Shown here in pieces: positions 7,319-22,520 of a DNA stretch of 64,000 nt. The notes under the pieces are model-generated. The model was given only the letters and a program-made list of their open reading frames with translations, had not been told where the DNA came from and searched no databases. How positions within the stretch are numbered: position 1 is the stretch's first letter; each line of letters starts with the position of its first letter. Position numbers and translations under genes: made by a program. The stretch is taken from the NCBI GenBank assembly GCA_900541175.1, contig UQIT01000003.1:69944-133943 (forward strand). Reading direction: 5' to 3'. Origin of the DNA: an uncultured Collinsella sp. (GTDB lineage: Bacteria; Actinomycetota; Coriobacteriia; Coriobacteriales; Coriobacteriaceae).

Positions 7319-8395
7319 TTACGAATAGACGATGGTAAAGGGTTCCGACGTTTCGGCGCCCCCTGTTGAAGTGCAGCGTGTGCCTTCGAGCGTTACTGAA
7401 ACCACTTGGTCGACATCAATCAACTTCGTTGGCACCCAAATGTTCTCTCCGCTATTGCGTGCCATCGAAACATAGAAATTGTACGCCCCTGCGTCGTCAT
7501 CTTCGATAATCTGCTCCGATCCATCCTTGTAGCTGACGGTCAGTTTATGATCAACTGCTTCATAGCCCAGATCATCGATGTGCGTCTGGATGGAAAACGG
7601 GCTAATCTCGAGAGGCGAGTCATCAGAGCGGAGTTCCTTTGTATCGACGTGCGCTCCGACGTTAAACTCTGGCGTCGATACCTCGATCACCTTCGCATCC
7701 TCACCTTTGCCCTCCGTCCAGCTGATATTCCAGGTGACCGCATGTCCCAAATCTCGCTCGCGATTCCACGAGGCAAAGTACATCGTGCCATTAATGACCG
7801 TGTCGCTTGATGTGTCCTTATCAATTGTGCAGCGTGTGTCAGCCCATTCCTCGCCGAAGTTCATGCTGGGTGTACCGATGCCTTGTTCTTCTTCACCATA
7901 GAGAACAAGTTCGCCTGTCTCTGCTGCCGGCTTGTAGTAGTTAACGCCATTTGGATTGGACAACGTAAACGTCACGGCTCCGCAGCCGTTTTGGTCAATA
8001 GCCATCTCATGGATATCAAGCGTATAGCCGTTACCCTCGACGGACAGATTAACCTCCTGGACTGCACCCTCCAGGCTTTGGGGCGCGATGCCATCACCAA
8101 ACTCTCTGGTGTAGGTATATTTAGTTCCCGATGAGCCTCCGTTGGTCCAGGTAATGGAATCCCCATTGCCGTGGTTTCCCCAGGCTGAGGCAAAATAGCT
8201 GGAATTGACAACGGCGTAGGCGACCCCTCCGGTCGCCAACACTCCGGCAAGACATCCGATTACGGCAACATACAGAGGTTTCGCGTGACCCTTTCGACGA
8301 AGCGGCTTTCCAGCCGCAGCATCAATAACACGGTCGGCAAGATCGCTATCGGCTTGGATGGACTCGAAGGCCTGCTTGATTTGATTGGATTTCAC
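7319..8395 (-). CDS. Membrane-anchored anti-sigma factor candidate
   Basis: A 358-aa protein with a roughly 40-residue cytoplasmic N-terminus (ESIQADSDLADRVIDAA, typical of short anti-sigma domains), one membrane helix at about 41-63 (YVAVIGCLAGVLATGGVAYA) and a large extracytoplasmic part rich in beta-type sequence. It starts with GTG at 8395 after GAGGAGG, inside the sigma factor gene, overlapping it by 50 bases. That implies translational coupling and a partner role: holding the sigma factor at the membrane until a signal arrives. The ligand or stress is unknown. The ectodomain resembles DUF4179-type proteins only in general layout. Confidence 0.78.
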   Translation of the reverse strand: MKSNQIKQAFESIQADSDLADRVIDAAAGKPLRRKGHAKPLYVAVIGCLAGVLATGGVAYAVVNSSYFASAWGNHGNGDSITWTNGGSSGTKYTYTREFGDGIAPQSLEGAVQEVNLSVEGNGYTLDIHEMAIDQNGCGAVTFTLSNPNGVNYYKPAAETGELVLYGEEEQGIGTPSMNFGEEWADTRCTIDKDTSSDTVINGTMYFASWNRERDLGHAVTWNISWTEGKGEDAKVIEVSTPEFNVGAHVDTKELRSDDSPLEISPFSIQTHIDDLGYEAVDHKLTVSYKDGSEQIIEDDDAGAYNFYVSMARNSGENIWVPTKLIDVDQVVSVTLEGTRCTSTGGAETSEPFTIVYS

Positions 8396-8864
8396 GGTCG
8401 CCCTCCTCTAGGATGAATTTGAGCTTCGATCGACCACGAGCTAAACGCGTTCGAGCGGTCGCGGCTGGCACATGCAGTAACTCGGCAATCTCTGAGGTCG
8501 AAAAGCCCAGATAGTAATAGAGCACGATGGGAACACGGAATCGCTCCGGAAGTCGCATAACGTCTGACAGGACCGCCTTGGACTCCTCCTGCGCCGTCGA
8601 AAGCGAATCGGCCAGGTTCTCAATATCCTCCACACGCCTCCATGGCTTTCGAAAGAGCGATTTGCATTCATTGATCGTGACCCGGATAAGCCAGCGGCGA
8701 AGATGCTCCCGACTTTCAAAGTGTCCATCGCTTTTGAGCAACTTAAGAAAGACGTCTTGTGCAACATCGTCGGCATCGGCGCGATCGCGCAGGTACGTCA
8801 ATGCGATTCGAAACACGACATCCCGGTGATCTTCGACCGCCTGTCTAAAAGCTTGTTCTTCCAT
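8346..8864 (-). CDS. ECF-family RNA polymerase sigma factor
   Basis: A 172-aa two-domain sigma-70. Region 2 includes RIALTYLRDRADADDVAQDVFLKLL (core binding and -10 recognition) and region 4 has LPERFRVPIVLYYYLGFSTSEIAELL, an HTH for the -35 element. The ATG at 8864 (MEEQAFRQAV) follows GGGAGGTGATT; a longer frame to 8966 has no such signal. It overlaps the downstream anti-sigma gene by 50 bases. The pair resembles SigV/SigM-type ECF systems that respond to envelope conditions, but the target regulon cannot be read from the window. Confidence 0.9.
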   Translation of the reverse strand: MEEQAFRQAVEDHRDVVFRIALTYLRDRADADDVAQDVFLKLLKSDGHFESREHLRRWLIRVTINECKSLFRKPWRRVEDIENLADSLSTAQEESKAVLSDVMRLPERFRVPIVLYYYLGFSTSEIAELLHVPAATARTRLARGRSKLKFILEEGDREIQSNQAGLRVHPSR

Positions 8865-8950
8865 AATCACCTCCCGGTGATGCTGATGTTTCTTGCTGAG
8901 GCCCTCACCATAGATACGCTTTGACCGAACGGAATGTTTCAAATTCAAGC

Positions 8951-8995
8951 AGGAAAAACCTACCAAAAATTAATCAGTCCCTTTTTGGCAGGCTT
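8951..8995 (-). repeat. Dispersed CCAAAAAGGGACAGG repeat, copy 2 (reverse, diverged)
   Basis: On the minus strand it reads GCCTGCCAAAAAGGGACTGA followed by TTAATTTTTGGTAGG, clearly related to the copies at 7007, 40981 and 42083. It lies between the rpoC terminator and the sigma-factor gene. Confidence 0.7.
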
Positions 8996-9007
8996 TCTTC
9001 AACAAAA

Positions 9008-9039
9008 AAGACCCGCTTCCCTGTTGGGAAACGGGTCTT
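9008..9039 (-). terminator. Intrinsic terminator after rpoC
   Basis: A 14-bp stem AAGACCCGCTTCCC / GGGAAACGGGTCTT with one mismatch, followed on the minus strand by a six-U run. It ends the rpoB-rpoC transcript. Confidence 0.9.
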
Positions 9040-9066
9040 TGGAAGGACGGTTAACGTACTAGGAAA

Positions 9067-17043
<7,977 letters not shown>

Positions 17044-17116
17044 CAGGTTTTTCCTCCTTCACGGAAATGCTCGGTGGATTGGCGAGGCATAGCTTCGCCA
17101 GTTATCGCAACCTAAT

Positions 17117-17144
17117 AGTTTATCAGGTACCGACCGTTGAGCAA
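17117..17144 (-). promoter_or_regulatory. Promoter of rpoBC
   Basis: On the minus strand: TTGCTC (17139-17144), a 16-base spacer and TAAACT (17117-17122), placing the start about 70 bases before rpoB. Consistent with rpoBC being independent of the L10 operon. Confidence 0.6.
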
Positions 17145-17282
17145 GAAAAGCCTTGACGTGATTGAGTTTTTGGAGTAGCAAAGTTTTTCGACAGAAAATT
17201 CGCAGGTAGATGTATGTGTATCGAACATCTGTTCATATATTTTCTGTGAACAGAGAACCAGCAATCGTAGCTCTTATAAAAA

Positions 17283-17310
17283 ACGGGCGCGAACCGAGGT
17301 CCGCGCCCGT
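17283..17310 (-). terminator. Intrinsic terminator after galU
   Basis: A 9-bp perfect stem ACGGGCGCG / CGCGCCCGT with a 10-base loop and a six-base U-tract on the minus strand. It insulates rpoBC from galU. Confidence 0.85.
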
Positions 17311-17331
17311 AAATGTCGATGCCCGAAAGGC

Positions 17332-18240
17332 TTATTTGCGCATCAAACCGCCGCGCTCGTCGATGGCATCCCAGAAGGCGCCGGCAAAGCGAGGATCGCT
17401 TGCAGCCATGAGGGCGTTGGTGGCCATCCAGCCAGACGGGGTACCGGTATCGTAGCCCGACAGCGGGTCGATGACAACAGCGTACATGGCCTCGCGATCG
17501 AGCGAACGGGCCATAGCGTCGGTCAGCTGGATCTCGCCGCCCTTACCGGCCTGCTGATCGGCGAGCAAGTCCATGACCAACGGGCTCAGCAGGTAGCGAC
17601 CGACGATGTACAGGTTGGACGGAGCCGCCTCGGGAGCGGGCTTCTCGACCAGGCCGCCGATGCGCCAAACGGCACCGGGCTCGTCGTCGGCGGCATTCTC
17701 GAAGCCCTCGAGAGCGCCCACGCGATCGCCGGCGATAACGCCATAGCGGCTGACTTCCTCGGGAGCGCACGCGGCAACGGCGATAACAGAAGCGCCACCG
17801 TGCTCCTTGGAGACGGCAAGCATCTTGTCGCAGATGTCGCGGTTGGGCACAACGTAGTCGCCCAGAAGAACCAGGAAGTTCTCCCCCGCCACAGCGTCAG
17901 CGGCAGAGCGAATGGCGTGACCGAGGCCCTTGGGCTCGTACTGATAGCGGAAGTCGACCGGCATACCGCCCGCATGGGCGACGGCGTCGGCATAAGCATC
18001 CTTGCCGCGCTCGCGCAGCAGGTTCTCGAGCGAACGATCGGGCTGGAAGTAGCTCAGCAACTCGGGCTTGCCGGGAGAGGTGACGATAATGGCGTCGTCG
18101 ACCTCCTCGGGGTCGAGCGCCTCCTCGACGACGTACTGGATGACCGGCTTGTCGAGCACCGGCAGCATCTCTTTAGGCGTGCACTTGGTGCCAGGCAGAA
18201 AACGCGTGCCAAGACCGGCGGCGGGGATGATTGCCTTCAT
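17332..18240 (-). CDS. galU: UTP-glucose-1-phosphate uridylyltransferase
   Basis: Makes UDP-glucose from UTP and glucose-1-phosphate for cell-surface polysaccharide and galactose metabolism. The 302-aa protein has the nucleotidyltransferase signature AAGLGTRFLPGTKCTPKEML, then PVLDKPVIQYVVEEA, EPKGLGHAI and LGDYVVPN, as in bacterial GalU. It is located between rplL and rpoB, breaking the common rplJL-rpoBC order, and has its own terminator. The 313-base gap upstream (18241-18553) holds the rplL terminator, a GTTAATTAAC palindrome near 18335 and probably the galU promoter, but no gene. Confidence 0.95.
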   Translation of the reverse strand: MKAIIPAAGLGTRFLPGTKCTPKEMLPVLDKPVIQYVVEEALDPEEVDDAIIVTSPGKPELLSYFQPDRSLENLLRERGKDAYADAVAHAGGMPVDFRYQYEPKGLGHAIRSAADAVAGENFLVLLGDYVVPNRDICDKMLAVSKEHGGASVIAVAACAPEEVSRYGVIAGDRVGALEGFENAADDEPGAVWRIGGLVEKPAPEAAPSNLYIVGRYLLSPLVMDLLADQQAGKGGEIQLTDAMARSLDREAMYAVVIDPLSGYDTGTPSGWMATNALMAASDPRFAGAFWDAIDERGGLMRK

Positions 18241-18497
18241 AGTATTCAGGGATCCTTTCGCAGGCGCAGGATGCGCCCTGTGCGTGCGGCACGGCGGCCG
18301 CAGACCAAATTGCGATACCGGTTTATCTTACCGCCGTTAATTAACGTTACTGTAGGCAAGCGCCATTCTTCAGCAGGTCAACGCAAATTATTGCTCGAAT
18401 GGTGCAATTTTATCGCCCAACGGTAGCGACCCCAAAGCACCGCAAGCGGCAGCAATTTGTATGCCAAGCCAACAAAATAGAGGGATCAAAACGAAAA

Positions 18498-18526
18498 AGA
18501 CGGGGCTCGCAATGCGAACCCCGTCT
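18498..18526 (-). terminator. Intrinsic terminator after rplL
   Basis: A 13-bp stem AGACGGGGCTCGC / GCGAACCCCGTCT with one mismatch and a 3-base loop, plus a U-tract on the minus strand. It ends the rplJL operon. Confidence 0.9.
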
Positions 18527-18553
18527 GCAAAGAAATCTGGCGAGAAAGCCTGA

Positions 18554-18931
18554 TTACTTGAGGGTGACAGCAGCGCCAGCAGCCTCGAGCTTCTCCTTGG
18601 CAGCCTCGGCGTCCTCCTTCTTGGCACCCTCGAGAACAGCCTTGGGAGCGCCCTCGACGACCTCCTTGGCCTCCTTCAGGCCAAGGTTGGTGAGCTCACG
18701 GACGGCCTTGATGACCTGGATCTTGTTGTCGCCGAAGCCCTCGAGCACGACGTCAAACTCGGTCTTCTCCTCGGCCTCAGCAGCGCCAGCAGCGGGAGCG
18801 GCGACAACAGCGGCAGGAGCAGCGGCGGAAACGCCGAAGGTGTCCTCGATAGCCTTAACGAGCTCGGAAGCCTCGAGAAGGGTCATTTCCTTAAGAGCAT
18901 CGATGATCTCATCGGTGGTAAGCTTAGCCAT
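18554..18931 (-). CDS. rplL: 50S ribosomal protein L7/L12
   Basis: Stalk protein (125 aa) that recruits translation GTPases. N-terminal dimerisation part MAKLTTDEIIDALKEMTLLE, then an Ala-rich hinge (about 36-60), and C-terminal domain with NKIQVIKAVRELTNLGLKEA and KEVVEGAPKAVLEGAKKEDA. The ATG at 18931 follows AAAGGAC; the longer frame to 18964 has no support. It is the second gene of rplJ-rplL. Confidence 0.98.
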   Translation of the reverse strand: MAKLTTDEIIDALKEMTLLEASELVKAIEDTFGVSAAAPAAVVAAPAAGAAEAEEKTEFDVVLEGFGDNKIQVIKAVRELTNLGLKEAKEVVEGAPKAVLEGAKKEDAEAAKEKLEAAGAAVTLK

Positions 18932-19033
18932 TTCTAAGTCCTTTCGGTTTCCGTGTCTGTGCACGGAGATCAGTTAAAACACGGCGCGAATGCGCCAGGG
19001 GTGCGGCGTTGCCGCCGCGGGTGAAAACAGCGA

Positions 19034-19555
19034 CTAGGCTGCCTTCTGCTCGGAGACCTGCTGGATCGAACGAGCGAGACCAGAGGAAACGCCGTTGACG
19101 CAGACAGCGATGTCGCGAGCGAAACCGGAGATGAGACCGGCGATCTGGCCGAGAAGCTGGTCCTTGGTGGGCAGCTCGGCGATAGCCTTAACATCATCAG
19201 CGGAAACGGCCTTGCCGTCGGAGATACCGCCCTTGATCTCAAGGACGCCCTTGGACTTAGCGGAGAAGTCCTTAAGGGTCTTAGCGGCCTCGACCGGCTC
19301 GGTCTCGTAGAACACATAAGCGACGGGGCCGGCGAGGATCTCGTCGAGCTCGGGCTGCTCCTGGTTCTTGAGAGCGATCTTGACCAGGTTGTTCTTGTAG
19401 ACCTTCATCTCGGCGCCGCACTCGCGAAGCTGATGACGCAGCTCCTGAGCCTGCTTAACCGTCAGACCGTTGTAGTTGACGACGAACAGACCGGCGTTCT
19501 CGGCGATACGGGACTCGATCTCTGCAACCTTGTCGATTTTGTACTGCTGGGGCAT
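19034..19555 (-). CDS. rplJ: 50S ribosomal protein L10
   Basis: Base of the L7/L12 stalk and autogenous regulator of its operon. The 173-aa product starts MPQQYKIDKVAEIESRIAEN and carries the conserved VVNYNGLTVKQAQELRHQLR segment with the C-terminal helix that binds L12 dimers. It starts after GAGGAGGTGTAATTC. A structured leader of the L10 type lies upstream. Confidence 0.97.
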   Translation of the reverse strand: MPQQYKIDKVAEIESRIAENAGLFVVNYNGLTVKQAQELRHQLRECGAEMKVYKNNLVKIALKNQEQPELDEILAGPVAYVFYETEPVEAAKTLKDFSAKSKGVLEIKGGISDGKAVSADDVKAIAELPTKDQLLGQIAGLISGFARDIAVCVNGVSSGLARSIQQVSEQKAA

Positions 19556-19765
19556 GAATTACACCTCCTCGATTTCTTTCCGGGCACGGTCCGCCACAAG
19601 GACGTGACGGGGGCATGTCCAAAAAGAAAGCCCCCGCGCTGCATGAGCGACGGGGGCGAGAAGACATATCTACTCGACCACCTCGGCTGGCGGGATATCC
19701 CATTAAGCTCGCGGGCGATGCCCGTTTGCACCGGCTGTCTCTGGCAGCGGATTCGTGCGTGAACC
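19556..19765 (-). ncRNA. Ribosomal protein L10 leader with attenuator
   Basis: The minus-strand leader contains GCTGCCAGAGACAGCCGGTG and later GGGATATCCCGCCAGCCGAG, the conserved blocks of L10 leaders that bind the L10-L12 complex. Downstream, GCCCCCGTCGC...GCGCGGGGGC followed by TTTCTTTTT (plus-strand 19621-19658) is an intrinsic terminator inside the leader. Together they imply that excess L10-L12 stops transcription before rplJ. The match is by recognised motif, not by a covariance-model search. Confidence 0.82.
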
Positions 19766-19771
19766 GAAAGT

Positions 19772-19800
19772 ATTATGGCGGGGACCCCGGCGTCGGTCAA
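19772..19800 (-). promoter_or_regulatory. Promoter of rplJL
   Basis: On the minus strand: TTGACC (19795-19800), a 17-base spacer and CATAAT (19772-19777). A start near 19765 fits the beginning of the L10 leader. Confidence 0.78.
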
Positions 19801-19840
19801 CGGAAAACCGGGCTGTACACAATTCCACCATCCGGCCGCA

Positions 19841-19959
19841 CCGCCGAAGGCCAGGCGCAAGGTTTTCGCTCGGTCAAGTCCTGGCTCGCACGAAGGCCAC
19901 ATTAAGTGGCCTTCGGCTCGTGCGGAATCTACGAAAACCTTGCGCCTGGCCTTCGGCGG
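19841..19959. repeat. Large nested cruciform element (copy B)
   Basis: Perfect 28-base arms (19841-19868 and 19932-19959) enclose a second perfect hairpin, 10-base arms CGAAGGCCAC / GTGGCCTTCG around the loop ATTAA, with an outer CGCAC/GTGCG layer. Same plan, loop and flanking GTCCTG and TGCGGAA words as the element at 6845-6983, although the arms themselves differ in sequence. It lies in the gene-free stretch 19556-20059, between the rplJ promoter and the aminotransferase gene. Confidence 0.85.
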
Positions 19960-20059
19960 CGCGTGCCTGCGTTGACTTTGGGCAGCCCGGGTTTTCGTTG
20001 GCTGACGCCCCCACTCATAATGCTTGGGTCGGTGGGCTGATGTGTTGCGTCCCTGATGG

Positions 20060-21196
20060 CTATAGGGTTGAGACGAAGGTGGACAGGCGGCGGAGACCTT
20101 CGTCCAAATCCTTGTCGGAGACGCAGTAGCTTAGGCGGATGTGGCCTTCGGTGCCGAAGCAGTCGCCCGGGACTAGGGCTACGTTTGCTTCTTTGATGGC
20201 CTTGATGCAGAAGTCTTCGCTTGTTAGGCCATGCTGTTTGATGCTGGGGAAGGCGTAGAAGGCGCCCGCGGGCTCCACGACGTCCAGGCCCATGGCGTCT
20301 AAGGCTGCGAGCACGCGTTCGCGGCGGGCTCGGTAGACTTTGAGCATGGGGGTTGGGTCGACGGTGAGGGCTCGGGCTGCGGCGCCCATTTCGAAGGAGA
20401 CGGCGCTCGATACTAGGTATTGGTGAGCCTTGGCGATCTCGGCGATGACGGGTGCCGCCGCTGCGAGCCAACCCAGGCGCCAGCCGGTCATAGCCCATGG
20501 CTTGGAGAAGCTCTCGATGACCACCGTCTGCTCGCGCAGCTCCGAGTGGCGCTGGGCAAAGCGCTCGTAGCCGTCCACGTAGACCAGGCGGTTATATACG
20601 TCGTCGCAGACCACGTAGATGCCCGCCTGCTCCGCTACGCGCGCCACGGCGTCGAGCGATGCCGCGTCGAGGATGCATCCCGTGGGATTGTTGGGCGAGC
20701 AGATGACGATAGCCTTGGTCGCCGGCGTCACACAGGCACGAAGCGCCTCCTCGTCAATCTGGAATTGCGTAGGCTCCGTATCCAAAAAGACCGCTTTGGC
20801 GTGGTTGGCCACGACGATGCTCTCGTACAGGCCAAAGGCCGGCGTGGGGATAATGACCTCGTCGCCGGGGTTGAGCATAGCCATGAATGTTGCCGACAGG
20901 GCCTCGGTCGCGCCGTCGGTCAGGATGACCTCGTCGGCCGAAAACGTAAGGCCCGCATCCCCCATGTAGGCAGACAGCGCTTCGCGCAGAGCGGGGCGAC
21001 CGTTGTTGGGCGGATAGTGCGTGTCGCCGCGGTCCAACGAAGCGGTCACCTCGGCGCCAATCACATCGGGCGTGGAAAAATCGGGCTCGCCGAGCGCAAG
21101 CGCGATGCACCCTGGGTGCTGGGCAGCGAGCGCGTTAATCCGACGGATGCCGGAGGGTTTAAGCGTGGCAAGCGAGGTATTCATGGGCAGACGCAT
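20060..21196 (-). CDS. PLP-dependent aminotransferase, class I/II
   Basis: Transfers an amino group between an amino acid and a 2-oxo acid using pyridoxal phosphate. The 378-aa protein is a typical fold-type I aspartate/aromatic aminotransferase relative: DGATEAL phosphate loop, ICSPNNPTGCI, CDDVYNRLVY (pyridine-N aspartate), and ESFSKPWAMTGWRLGW with the Schiff-base Lys. The C-terminal Arg in HIRLSYCVS binds the substrate carboxylate. The start ATG at 21196 follows AAAGGA. Specificity (aspartate, aromatic, alanine) cannot be read from sequence. It is a single-gene unit. Confidence 0.9.
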   Translation of the reverse strand: MRLPMNTSLATLKPSGIRRINALAAQHPGCIALALGEPDFSTPDVIGAEVTASLDRGDTHYPPNNGRPALREALSAYMGDAGLTFSADEVILTDGATEALSATFMAMLNPGDEVIIPTPAFGLYESIVVANHAKAVFLDTEPTQFQIDEEALRACVTPATKAIVICSPNNPTGCILDAASLDAVARVAEQAGIYVVCDDVYNRLVYVDGYERFAQRHSELREQTVVIESFSKPWAMTGWRLGWLAAAAPVIAEIAKAHQYLVSSAVSFEMGAAARALTVDPTPMLKVYRARRERVLAALDAMGLDVVEPAGAFYAFPSIKQHGLTSEDFCIKAIKEANVALVPGDCFGTEGHIRLSYCVSDKDLDEGLRRLSTFVSTL

Positions 21197-21289
21197 GGCA
21201 TTCCTTTCGTAAGGGTTGCACTAGGATAGCGCGGCGGGGCGCCGTCAGACGGTGTAACCTAAACGGAAACCAACCGGAAAGGAGGCGGC

Positions 21290-21952
21290 ATGGAGACGAT
21301 CGCGCGCGGCGATAAGCCCAAAACGCTGCAAACCATTGCGTATGTCAGTATTCCCGATAGCGCCGATCTTGAGTTTTTGCTTTGGGACCTGCAGGATGCC
21401 ATCGCCGCCTATACCCAGCTTTCCGGCACCGCGCTCCCCCGCCCGGTTGATTTGGAGACGGATGATGCCGGCAGCGTTGCCGATGGCATCGTGTTGGCCA
21501 TTGAAGATGTGGCTGACGATGAGACGTTGACAGCTATCGAGCAGGCGCTTGAGCGCTTTGGCGGCACGGGAACGCGCGTCTATGCCGCGATTCGAGCCGC
21601 ACAAGAGGGCGCTAAGCAGGCGCGCGGGACCGCCGTTCGTCTGCACGAGGCATGTGAGCGCCATGACCAATTGTGGTGTGGCGGCGTTGTCGTCTGTGCC
21701 GGCAGCGGTATTGCGGCGCTTCGCCACTCCTCGCGTATGGGCTTCTTGCGCCGGCCATTTTCCGAAGCGATGGACAAGCTCGTAGGCGCCGTTCGCATGG
21801 GCTGCTCCATCGAGCATGCGCAGCGACTTGGCGGCGGCAATGCCGGTAGCGTCGATGACGACGGCATGGTTTGCGCCGAGCCAGCCGTGCCCGCGCCGAT
21901 CTGGCGAGGCGTTCTGAAACGCCTCGGCGCCCGCGCCCAATCAGATATCTAA
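21290..21952 (+). CDS. Conserved-type hypothetical protein, possibly flavodoxin-fold related
   Basis: A 220-aa protein starting METIARGDKPKTLQTIAYVS after GGAAAGGAGG, so translation is well supported. No signal peptide or clear membrane helix. The C-terminal half has LWCGGVVVCAGSGIAALRHS then MDKLVGAVRMGCSIEH, which loosely recalls the last part of NAD(P)H-dependent FMN reductases. The N-terminal half has no nucleotide-binding motif that I recognise. It is convergent with the glycosylase gene, with stop codons about 2 bases apart. Function unknown. Confidence 0.75.
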   Translation: METIARGDKPKTLQTIAYVSIPDSADLEFLLWDLQDAIAAYTQLSGTALPRPVDLETDDAGSVADGIVLAIEDVADDETLTAIEQALERFGGTGTRVYAAIRAAQEGAKQARGTAVRLHEACERHDQLWCGGVVVCAGSGIAALRHSSRMGFLRRPFSEAMDKLVGAVRMGCSIEHAQRLGGGNAGSVDDDGMVCAEPAVPAPIWRGVLKRLGARAQSDI

Positions 21953-21953
21953 A

Positions 21954-22517
21954 TTAGAGAGCGGCCCAGCCAACGGCTTCGTGCCAACGTTCAACAAGAC
22001 GCTCCAGACGCCAGGCGGCATTGGCGGGACTCGTCGAGGGCAGGACGATGGCGGGCAGCCCGGTGCGTTCTTGTAGATAGCGCTTGTAGAGCCGGCCAGC
22101 TGCACCTCCGTTGCATACCACCTGCTCAATAGGCGTATTGTCCGCAATGCGCTCGATATGTGCCGGCACAACGTTGCGAATGCTCGCGTCACTCGAGCCC
22201 TTAATGTCACAGCTCTCGATCACGTCCCACAGGGCCACGCCGCCGTTCAGCAGCATGGATCGCTTAGCAGCAATCGAGGCGTCGAGCGTCGCGGGCTCAC
22301 CGCTTGCCAAAGAATCGCCCTCGTTGGGCGGCACAGGCACGCCGAGACACGCGGCCATCACGCGCCAAAAGCGATTCTGAGGGTTGCCGTAATAAAAGGC
22401 ATTGGCGCGCGAAAGCACCGAGGGAAACGACCCGAGCACCAAAACGCGCGAGTGCTGGTCGAACACGGGTTCAAACCCATGCTCAATATGTTGATAGCCC
22501 TCATCAGACGCCGTCAT
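21954..22517 (-). CDS. DNA-deoxyinosine (hypoxanthine) glycosylase, UDG superfamily
   Basis: Base-excision repair enzyme predicted to remove deaminated bases from DNA. The 187-aa protein has VLVLGSFPSVLSRANAFYYG followed by NPQNRFW, and near the C-terminus LPSTSPANAAW, the two active-site motifs of the Mug/family-6 branch of the uracil-DNA glycosylase superfamily. Family 6 members prefer hypoxanthine; a G:U/T mismatch activity is the alternative. It ends 4 bases from the amylase stop in the same direction and may be transcribed with it. Confidence 0.85.
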   Translation of the reverse strand: MTASDEGYQHIEHGFEPVFDQHSRVLVLGSFPSVLSRANAFYYGNPQNRFWRVMAACLGVPVPPNEGDSLASGEPATLDASIAAKRSMLLNGGVALWDVIESCDIKGSSDASIRNVVPAHIERIADNTPIEQVVCNGGAAGRLYKRYLQERTGLPAIVLPSTSPANAAWRLERLVERWHEAVGWAAL

Positions 22518-22520
22518 GAT

